The notes beneath the pieces are model-generated. The model did not search any database. It worked only from the letters and a program-made list of their open reading frames with translations, and was not told where the DNA came from. 64,000 bases of DNA from Apteryx mantelli (Eukaryota > Chordata > Aves > Apterygiformes > Apterygidae): NCBI RefSeq assembly GCF_036417845.1, contig NC_089991.1, forward strand, positions 12,927,001 to 12,991,000, given 5' to 3'. This document shows, piece after piece, positions 1 through 8,760 of the stretch. Position numbers and translations under genes: made by a program. Numbering within the stretch: the first letter of the stretch is position 1; each line of letters starts with the position of its first letter.

Positions 1-3000
1 AACTGCTCATATCCTTAGCTTAGGTTTGATAGAGAAAAGCTGGCAATCATTTTGTCACTGAGAAAAAAGAAAGTTAAGTGAGGTTGTTGTAGAGGGACCT
101 GCTGTAAGATGTAGGCAGGGCAGCTCATTCTAGCTTAACCAGGACATTTCAACCATTGTAACAAGGAAGATAGGTATGTTACACTGAGCATTACAGAAAA
201 AAAATTGATCCTTCCGATCTGACTGAAAGCCAAAGCCAAGATCAACTTCACACTTGAAAATTTGAGTTCTCCCAAATTTCAGAGAGTATAAAACTCAAAG
301 CCTTTGGAATTCACAGAAATATTCCTACATTTGTTTTATAAAAATCCTAAATCAGATCCTCCTAAAGATGGTTTTTCCTACTCTAGGGAGAACTTCAGTA
401 TCTCTAACTGGACTTATTCCAACCTAACTTACCCTACAATTAGAAATACTGCTTCTCTGTAAAGTTATATTTTAAGCCTGCAAATTTCATCCTACAGGGT
501 AGTGTCAGTCTGAAAGAAGTTTACTGATTTTTTTCTCTAAAAAACCCACAAACTTAGCTTTATGCCTGTACTACTCTCCAAACCACTTAACTCAAAAGAA
601 AAAGTTACTTAGACCCTATGACTCCACCACTAGAACAGGTTTTGTTTTGATATCCAACATCCATCTAACAACTCAAAGCTGGCAGCAGGTCCAGTCATCT
701 TCTCTTAGGCCTGCAATTTTTCCATTTGGCTCCACTGCAGCTTCTTGAAGTAAAAAGCAAAAAGGATACCCATAAGCGGTCATGAGCTAGAACACCTAGC
801 TACACAGACATTACAGTGAAATTCAAGTTTATTCCCACTTGGATTAAAATCACAAGGACTAAGACTTTACAAAATATTTTCTGCATGCCAAGCAACAGAA
901 ATTTCTAGAGAGTCAACTATTTCACCTCTCTCCTCACCTTCAGAGGCATGACTTTAGCACAGAAAATTCTTTACCCTCAAATACAGAGATCCTATCATTT
1001 AAGACTGATCCATCATGACATGCTTACAGGTTAAAAAAAAAGTCAGCATAATACTAGTCATAAGCTAAACTGAAAACAGTACAGGGCAACAGACAAGAAA
1101 AGAGAAGATGGCTATCAGCACAAAAAGACTTTAGAATTCGGTATTTCACACTTGCCTCAGAAAGGAATGAGGCTCCTAACAGATTATTTGTATGTAACAG
1201 ACAGCTTACAAACTTCTGGCTATCAATGCTGCACTCCACCAGCTATGCCTTTCTGGAAGAGGCCCAGAGTTAATATAGCAAAACTAGGACCTCTGACAAG
1301 TGTAACTTTCATTGCCTACAAAAATTATTGGGCATTCTTTAAGAATAGCTTAAGATTAGATTAATTTTTTTTTTTCCTTACCCCAATGAAGTAGCTGAAG
1401 ACTATCAAGTCTACCAGTAGTTCTGGCAAGGAGAAGTTATGGATTACTTCAAACCAACTCCAGAGACTTTAGGTAGTCAGCTATAACACACATCAGGCTT
1501 CTAGAAAAAACTATCACTTTCACCTTTGGTTTAGTTCAAGTACAACAGACTAAAGCCAGCATAACAGCTAGCACCACCCTAAGACCTGCTCTACTTTGAT
1601 TTCCTCTCTTTCATTTTCTGTTATGTTACCTAAAGTCAGACAAAAATGCTCAGGTTCTAATATTAAAAACCGCAATAATCAAGTATTTTCTAACTCATCC
1701 AAAAGGCCTTTTCTGCTAACTTTGTGAATGCTGTCCCAGAAGTATCTACTGTTATGAGCAAAAATATCAGCGTGTACATACAGTAGTACCATCTTTGTTT
1801 TCTTTAATGTACTTTCATTAAAAAGTGTTGCTCTGTATGCGATTGTAACTATTTGCAAGGAGAAAGAAAAGCTCAATTTTTCTGATCCAATCTTCCAACA
1901 GATACATCCTCAGACATTTCAGAACATGAGTGGTATATCAAAACCAAGATGCATCTTTTCAAAAATGTAAACACACTTTGGCTCTTACAGGAGTGGCTTT
2001 TTAAAGTGTGAATTGCAATAGCAGATTTACAAATCTTTGGAGTATATTCCAGAAAGATTGCATATAAGTACACAAATATTAAGACAGCAAGGAAGAGTTT
2101 GCTGTTTGGTCAGATGCCTAAAGATTTCGTGTTTAAAATCAAGAGCTTCAAATTTGGAGTATCATCAGTTGCATGATGAACTCAAATTGATGCTATTGTG
2201 GCAGCAACAAGTGGACAGAAGAGCAGAAGAACAAGATTTTATAATCAGTGAGGAAAATAAGTTTTCCCACTACATACTTAATGTATGTTCCTGTTTCTGA
2301 GACTGCAATGCCACAAAAAAAAAAAAAGAAAAAGAAAAAAGAAAAAAGAAAAAAGAAAAAAGAAAAAAGAAAAAAGAAAAAAGAAAAAAGAAAAAAGAAA
2401 AAAGAAAAAAGAAAAAAGAAAAAAGCAAGCCCCCTCCCAAACAAACAAATCCCCCCACCACCACCACAGAATTCCTCCAGAAGAGCCTGAAGTTTATGCT
2501 TGGCCCATATGCACGAAGTAAGACTTGTCTGCCATGTCTTCTTTATTTTGCTTACGTTTTCTAGCCTTCAAGTGATTAACTCATACTTAAAAGAATATAA
2601 CCTAAGCATAAAAAAAGGCAGTTGCCCATTTCCCACAAGCCAAGAACTGGTGACTCATTTAGCTAGATTTGATGTATACAGGATTCTTCTTAAGAAAAAT
2701 TTACACTTAAAAATAAGATAGAGATTTGCAGAGGTCCCTGGGTTGGTATGATTCTTTTTCTAAAGGATTTTGTACAATTGCACTTTCTAGTATGTTCTAA
2801 GCTGTACGTTTTGCTAAACTGTCCTTTAGCAAAAATAGTTCCACTACGTTAAGCATACCAACTGTAACACCTCTGGAAAAGGTGAGTTCAGTTCACAAGA
2901 TGTGAGCATTTTATCACCAAGTATTACAGAACTACCTTATTAGGAAACTCACTAGGTTTACTCTTTCCAGAGAGGGAATAAGAAAATAGAAAACTTGGTC

Positions 3001-3700
3001 AAAAGAAAGATTTTAGAAAAAAACTGAAATGCAGTCTTTGTGTCAACTTCTGCACTCACTTTTCTTTGGGATGCCATTCTAAAAAGTCTTGGTAGTTAAA
3101 AACAATCCAACATGCACACCAAGTTTGATTTATGGCACCTTGAAGTGTTAGCTTTCAGAGCTTGATAGCAGTGTCCACATTTCCTAAAGCTGTCACTTCT
3201 GCTTGTGAAAGCACAGGCTAGACAAAAATAGCATACACTGGAAACATGGCGGCTTGCTGCAAATGACTTTTTCACAATTGGTTGAAAGCAGCATTTTCTT
3301 TGTAGGGAATACTCACTATGTGCAACCCTTAACATAAAGGTAAGTCCGTTAAGAATTAATAACACATTATATCATACAGATCAAGACTAAAATGTAAATG
3401 AAAGAGATGGTTGAAAACCTCATCTCTGGCCTTCTCCTAACAAATATATCTAGGGCCTTACGAGAGACTGCAAAGTCTTCATAAACACACTACTTTGCAT
3501 TTAAATCTTGGCTTAATCCCAGATCCAGCCAAGGTCATGCAATACATCAGGGATAAGACACACGTTCACTTTCTGCATGAGTTATGACCCCCTTTTCCAT
3601 CTATAAGGTTGGAGCAAGGGAGACACACACCTACAACCTGATGTACTGACAGACTTGTGTAAATACCAAGTGTTATTCCTCAACCTACAGCTAACCTACC
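1..3700 (-). other. AT-rich noncoding DNA, presumed G3BP1 intron 1 (partial)
   Basis: I see no convincing exon on either strand. All open frames are under 90 codons and none resembles a known protein; in particular there is no match to the start of the G3BP1 NTF2-like domain. The stretch lies just downstream, on the minus strand, of a candidate donor at 4302/4303, so the simplest reading is the beginning of a long first intron of G3BP1 that continues beyond the left edge. The assignment rests on conserved amniote gene order, in which G3BP1 is divergent from ATOX1, not on coding sequence. A polypurine array (2315-2425) and a YY1-type motif (3243-3253) are listed separately. Confidence 0.5.
2315..2425. 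repeat. Polypurine microsatellite, 7-bp unit AAAAAAG
   Basis: About 111 bp made almost entirely of A and G. It opens with a run of A, then settles into a regular heptamer of six A and one G, repeated about 13 times. It is followed by a C-rich segment. The plus strand is all purine and the minus strand all pyrimidine. Confidence 0.95.
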
Positions 3701-4302
3701 GTGAAAAGGGCCTACCCCTGCTAAAGGCCAGGTCTGGGGGCTCCCCCCAACCCAGCGGAGGGGAGGAGCAACCTCCGCAAAGTCGTGGACAAAGCTCGCG
3801 GCTCCGCATCCCCACTCGCACCATGAAGCCTCCCCGCCCTCGGGTGGGTGCCTCCTCGGCGACCCCCCCCCCCCAAATAACGCTCCTTTTTAATTATCTC
3901 CTTTCCGAGAGGCCGCACCACTGCGCCCCGCTCCCGCCGGGACTCTGCTTGGCGCTGCCGCCGCGGGCAGGGGGGCTCCCCGCTCCCTGAGACCCCGAAG
4001 GGGGCTGCCGAAGCCCGTTCGCGGGGCAGGCGGGAAGGGCGCCCGCCGCACAGCGTGGGCCCGGGGTGGCCCCTGCGCGCGGGGCCGGCGGGGCGCGGGG
4101 GCAGCGGGGGGAAGGCGGGGGGGGGGGGAAGGAACCCCTCGGCTCCCCTCCCCCCACAGCGCGCGGCCTACCGCCGAGGGGGGGCGGCTCGAGCGAGGCC
4201 CGGCGCGCGCGCCGCCCGCAACCGTCCCCAGAAGGACGCGACCGCGCCGCCGGCCGTCGCCCGCTCCCCGGCGCGGCCGCGGGCCCTCGGCCTCCCCCTC
4301 AC

Positions 4303-4380
4303 CTGCGGGCGGAGCGGGACGGGGCGGGAGCGGGAGGCGTCACTTCACCACAGGCCTGCCCGGCGGACGAGAAGCACCTC
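4303..4380 (-). other. G3BP1: Candidate noncoding first exon of G3BP1 (5' UTR)
   Basis: Read on the minus strand, a GC-rich segment ends in CAG followed by the donor GTGAGG (junction 4303/4302), a good match to the vertebrate 5' splice site. About 30 bp upstream of the assumed start is a TATA-like stretch (GATATATG on the minus strand, about 4409-4416). The transcription start near 4380 is inferred from that spacing and is not observed. G3BP1 is an RNA-binding protein that nucleates stress granules, and in mammals its first exon is noncoding. The gene name is inferred from conserved order next to ATOX1 and SPARC. No G3BP1 coding exon is present in the window to confirm it. Confidence 0.45.
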
Positions 4381-4451
4381 ACGCAACGGCGTGCTCAGCC
4401 GCCGGCTACATATATCCGGCGCGCAGCCTAGCCCGGCGGCAGGCGGTGCAG

Positions 4452-4821
4452 CCAATCAGAGAGCGGAATTCGCCTCACTCGGATGCTGGTTGGCCAACTG
4501 TGAGGAAAGAAGGAGGGCCAGCAGTTGAGCGGCAACACACTCCACAAACCACGCGGCCCAGCTCCGCAGAGTCGTAAGAGTGACCGACATCTAGCTGAGC
4601 CAATAGCAGGTGGATTCCCCACTGCTAGGGTGGGGCGAGATCTGATGGATTTGCATGGTAGCCAATAGAACGACGCTCTCTGAGCTGCTAGGCGCGGGGG
4701 GCGGCACTGGCCTGACGCGGTAGTGTGGTTGAGCCACACAGCAGCGCCCTTGAGAAGGTGCTGGTAAACCCCGTTATAGATAGGGGCGGTACCCCATGCG
4801 GCATGGAGCGCGGCGGCCAAT
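4452..4821. promoter_or_regulatory. Cluster of four CCAAT boxes with an octamer motif
   Basis: CCAAT pentamers occur on the plus strand at 4452-4456, 4600-4604, 4662-4666 and 4817-4821. A perfect octamer ATTTGCAT lies at 4649-4656, immediately before the third. All four boxes share one orientation, so they read ATTGG relative to the presumed G3BP1 transcript. NF-Y binds such boxes and POU factors such as Oct-1 bind the octamer. Their position upstream of the candidate start near 4380 fits a promoter-proximal array. Confidence 0.6.
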
Positions 4822-5449
4822 GGGAGAGCGCAGCGGGCCCTGACGGACAGGCCGGCTCCCGGACGTTCTTAAAGGGGCAGGCAGCCCGCCGCGAGGGCGG
4901 TGTTCCGCACCCAGCACCACCCCCTGCTGGAGCGACGGGGCCGGCGCCCAACATGGCGGCGGAGGGCCGCGGGGGGAGGCCCAAAGGCGACCAGACCCAC
5001 TCCGCCTCCCCCAGCACCCGGCCAGCCCCCCGGCTCTGCACCCCCCACACCACCAGCCCCATCACCCTAGGCAGCCCCGAGGCCCCCCACCCAGCACAGC
5101 CGGCCGTCAGGGCCACCCCACAGCCTGCACAGGCCTTGCTGTGCCGCCCGCCTGCATCCCTACACTCAGCACCACAGACTTGCAGTGCCCGTTTCTCCCC
5201 TTGCCGCGCTCTCCATCCCCCAGGGCTGCTCCTGTGGCAGCGAAGTGCTCCTCGCTTCGGGGCCGGCTGCTCTGTGCTGGCGCCGACCTGCAGCCATGCC
5301 CTGCCCCGGGCAGGCTACGGGCTCCCCAGGTTACTGCTCCCACGACAGCCTCATCAGTGCTATACAGCCTTACCGGCTCTGAGGGCAGCCCTCTCAGTCC
5401 CTGCAGTGCTAACCCACTTAGAAACCGCCAGGGGGGTCAAGTAAAAGCT

Positions 5450-8070
5450 TTTCTTCAGCTTTCTGCACAGGACTGCAACCAAGGCCAGCAGAAACAGGTT
5501 CCCAAACAGCACGTCCACTCACGCAACAAAGCTGAAGATAGCAGTCACCATCTCTAAGCTAGAAAAACATGCGCTGACTTTCCCTGCCCACCCTCAAGAG
5601 ACCCCAGACAGAGCAGAGAGATTCATTCAGCTGTTCCTCCCTCACAAGTTTTGACCAAAGCAGATGGGTCATCTGTCCTAGAAGAATGACAAGTCAAGCA
5701 GGGAATTTTCCAACCCACTATGCAAGGCCCAAGCAATCCTGCAAAGGAGGAGTGAGCTCTCAAAGTTCACAGCTCCTTGTTGCTCCCAGGATATGCTTGG
5801 GGACTAGCAGGTGCTAGGCCAGGGAGCCTGAGGAGAGAAGGTTGGAAAGGGAGCAGACACTCGGTCTGAGCAAGGCAACTCATGGAAGGCCAAATTTCTC
5901 CCCTTTGTTTATATCATCTCCTATCCCCACTAGACCTATGACATGAAGCAGTCAGATATATTTGACCCTATAATAGTGACTCCCCTCCCCTTCGCCATAT
6001 CCCTGAACATTGCCTAAACCCTTCCTGCCATGTCTTGCAGAGATACAGACAGTGGACTGGCATTGGGCCATGCTCAACATTAATATCCTTCCCCCCCTAC
6101 ACCCCCCCCCCCCGCTATTTATAGACTAAGCCACATTGCAATCCGCCAGTTCATAAATCAGTAGCAGAGATTTTTGGAAAGCTTAACATGAGACCAATGA
6201 CCCAGCACAAAAGCCATCCAAAATAAAACCTCTCTGCCGGTCAGACCCCAGACATCTCTCTGGGAACAGCAGCATTACAACCAAGAGACAGGCTCTCGGA
6301 TAATTCTACTTCTCTTGTGAGAAGGTTGATGCAACAACAGGGTCCTACACACATTAGGAATGAGTGTCCTCTTTCCTCTCATTCAACTGAAGCTTGCTAG
6401 GAAAGACATTCACATCACCTTCTCCCCAGTCTTCCTGGCAGAGGCACAGCATATTCACTATAAATTCATTGCAAGGGGGAGAGTTAGCCAGGGCCAGCTG
6501 AAGTCCCAAGATGCAGCTACAGCTAGTGTCTTAATAGATAACCAGATACACTCCCTACCCCACCTATTTTTTCAGCTACAAGTTAGGGCTCTTAATAGGG
6601 AGATATTGAAGCACAGCACACAGTTAGTGAGTGTCACGCACTCCCCCCCCCCCCCAGCTCTATCAGCTTTTCTCAGCTCTGACCTACTGCACAGTCTCCT
6701 TACTTGGTCACCCAAACCCTGGCAATGCACCTTAACTGCAATCCCAGCCCTCACAACAGGCTTCACCTCACTTGCTTGAATCCCAGACTCCTCCTCCTTG
6801 ACTCAAATTTTTAAGAAAAGAACCCATTCTCCTTCAAAGGGCCAAACAGCCAGGAAAAAAAAAAAAGAAGCAGACACACAGACACCCCCAGGGGACAGCA
6901 TCCTTTCACTCAGCCTACTTTGAAGTAGAGACCCCCAAACCCCCTAATTTCATTCTATAATCCAGTCTACCAGGGCTCTTCTATTCCAGTACACCTCAAA
7001 GACAGAGCTTTGTGAAGCAGCCAAGCCAACCCTCACCCCTACTGCCCCATCTTTATAACTCTACCCATCTCCCTCCTGCAGCCACTTTGTCTCTGTGCTG
7101 ATCATTAGCTTTTAATCACAAACAGGCATACCACTATGCTAAGAGTGTTGAAATTCCCCAGCAGCTGTTATGGATCCCCATTGACTACAAACTTTCTCAA
7201 CTGCTTTCTCTTTAACCCCTTCTAGGATCTCATGCCTTCAGATTGCCTCAGTTTTATTCCCGCCTCAGGCAAACTGAGCAAGTTTGTTCAGCTGAGAGAA
7301 ATTCTGCTGCATTATGACCCCAAGCAGAGTTCATCCAATATCAGCTCCAGTGCATCTCCTAACAAGGAGTGAAAATATTTTAGTATAAGAAAAACAGAAA
7401 GAAAAATATAACTGAAGGAGCAGGCTGTAGTTAAGCTGTAGTGCTGTCAGAGAAAAACAATTATGCAAGAATTAAATAGCTATCCCTAAAAAGCTACTAA
7501 AAGCACTTCGTGGTTAGTATAAGAACAGGCCAAATGGTATATGAACACTGGCATCAAGTGCAGTTTGGGTAAGGCTTGCTACAAACAGGGCAGTTTGGCC
7601 TAAACCAATTCATACCAGTACCAAAAAAGGCATTAGCTCTGCTACTCCTGTTTTGTTGTAGCCTTTTCTCTATGCAGTAGCAACTGTATCTCTCTTCAAT
7701 TGCACCACTCTCCCTGTGTTTCTGTTTAGTTAAGCCCAGTTATTGGCCCATGGATGACTTTGCAAAATCTTTTGAAAACCACTCTTTTTGTGGAGCTATG
7801 CCAGGACCTGGCAGGCAACTAGCTAGAACTTAATACAATGGGAATGATTTTGCCGGTGCAACGTTAAAGTTAAGTCAAACTACGGCGAGGCCTGGGTCAT
7901 CCCTGCTTGGGGATGCACGCCTGCATTTACGCCAGTGCTGCTCCACAGATCAACCCAGAGTCCATCTGCTCCCTAATAACAGCTCAGCTTTTGTGTAACA
8001 GAGGGGGCAAACCTGGCTCCCAGCCTGCCCGCTGCCTGGGAGAGGTGGGGGCAGGCCGGGGGGAAGGGCT
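5450..8070. other. Intergenic DNA between the CpG island and ATOX1; no gene seen
   Basis: No exon or RNA gene can be supported in this 2.6 kb. The longest frames are chance frames. It contains C-runs of 12 bp (6102-6113) and 13 bp (6643-6655) and a short A-run near 6856. Composition is close to balanced, unlike the islands on both sides. Confidence 0.7.
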
Positions 8071-8072
8071 GG

Positions 8073-8157
8073 GATATATATTAAATATTATACATTATAT
8101 ACACACACACACACACATATATATATCAGAGTGTATATATCACTGATATATATTACC
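8073..8157. repeat. AT-rich dinucleotide repeat, (TA)n/(CA)n
   Basis: Alternating TA tracts surround a central (AC)n tract at about 8100-8116. The whole stretch is nearly free of G. It sits directly against the start of the G-rich repeat at about 8165, so strand composition flips within a few bases. Alternating purine-pyrimidine tracts of this kind can adopt cruciform or Z-DNA structures. Confidence 0.9.
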
Positions 8158-8164
8158 CTATAGG

Positions 8165-8640
8165 GGGTGCAGGGTCTGTGTGAAGCTGGGAGGCCTGTAT
8201 GGAGCAAGGGGTCTATAGGGGGCTGGGGGAGGCCTGTGTGGGTTTGGGGGGAGCCCGTGCAGGGCCACAGTCTGTGCAGGGCTGGGAGGCCTGAACGGAT
8301 GGAGAGGGCTGGGGGGGCCTATGTGGGGCTGGGGTCAGCGTGGGGCCAGGGAGGGGAGAGGCTGTACAGTGCAAGGGGTCTGTGCGGGGCTGGGGGGGTC
8401 TGTACAGCGCAAGGGGTTTGTGTGGGGCCGGGGGGTCTGTGCGGGGCTGGGGGGGTCTGTACAGCGCAAGGGGGTTGTGTGGGGCCGGGGGGGCTGTTCA
8501 GGGCTGCAGTCGTGTGGGGCTGCGGAGGTCTCTGTGGGGCCAGAGGGCCGTGTGGGCCCGGGAGAGGTCTGTGTGGGGCCGGGGAGGGCGATGCAGGGCT
8601 GGAAGGGTCTCCGGGGGGGCCGGGGAAGGCCCCGGGGGCC
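8165..8640 (+). repeat. G-rich degenerate minisatellite upstream of ATOX1
   Basis: The plus strand is a string of G-runs of 3-7 separated by short GTCTGTGT- or GCTG-type spacers. Within it a 57-bp unit is duplicated almost exactly (8378-8434 and 8435-8491, about one difference). The rest is diverged copies of the same motifs. It ends just before the GC-rich first exon of ATOX1, so it overlaps the likely proximal promoter. Stop-free frames through it, including one of 456 codons, are a by-product of G-rich repetition. Confidence 0.9.
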
Positions 8641-8754
8641 GGCGGGCAGGGCCGGCGCGGCCCGCAGGAGCGGAGCGGAGCAGAGCAGAGCAGAGCGCGG
8701 CCCGCCCCTTCCTCCGCCCGAGCCGCCGCGCCGGAGCCGCCGCCGCGTTCGGCC
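8500..8754 (+). promoter_or_regulatory. ATOX1: ATOX1 promoter and 5' UTR
   Basis: GC-rich, CpG-rich DNA leads directly to the start codon at 8755. It contains a short GAGCG/GAGCA pentamer run (about 8668-8696), a CCCGCCCC GC box at about 8700-8707 and GCC-rich sequence just before the ATG. I see no TATA box. The start of transcription probably lies within about 80 bp of the ATG, giving a short 5' UTR, but the sequence does not fix it. Confidence 0.6.
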
Positions 8755-8760
8755 ATGCCG
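8755..8760 (+). CDS. ATOX1: ATOX1 coding exon 1 (coding part, two codons)
   Basis: ATG CCG is followed at once by the donor GTGGGT at 8761. Only Met-Pro is encoded, so the 5' UTR makes up nearly all of this exon. The intron falls between codons (phase 0). Confidence 0.9.

Larger units (their letters stand above)
3700..5400. promoter_or_regulatory. CpG-island promoter region between G3BP1 (minus) and ATOX1 (plus)
   Basis: GC content and CpG density rise sharply from about 3.7 kb, peak around 3.9-5.0 kb and fade by 5.4 kb. The island holds a candidate minus-strand first exon (4303-4380), four CCAAT boxes on the plus strand (4452, 4600, 4662, 4817), an octamer motif (4649-4656) and a full YY1 motif (4950-4960). 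This is typical of a broad housekeeping promoter, possibly bidirectional. It also contains runs of 12 C (3863-3874) and 12 G (4117-4128). The long open frames crossing it lack family similarity and are expected in CpG-rich DNA. Confidence 0.75.

Noticed and set aside
2193-2521. Lys- or Phe-rich frames of about 80 codons
   Set aside because: They are translations of the (AAAAAAG)n array.
1-3700. Coding exons of G3BP1
   Set aside because: I looked on the minus strand for the start of its NTF2-like domain and the RGG/RRM parts and found none. They must lie beyond the left edge.
4055-5116. Several 120-160 codon frames in the CpG island
   Set aside because: High GC removes stop codons. The products are low-complexity Arg/Pro/Gly/Ala with no domain. 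Only the frame with the YY1-associated ATG was kept, as a low-confidence observation.
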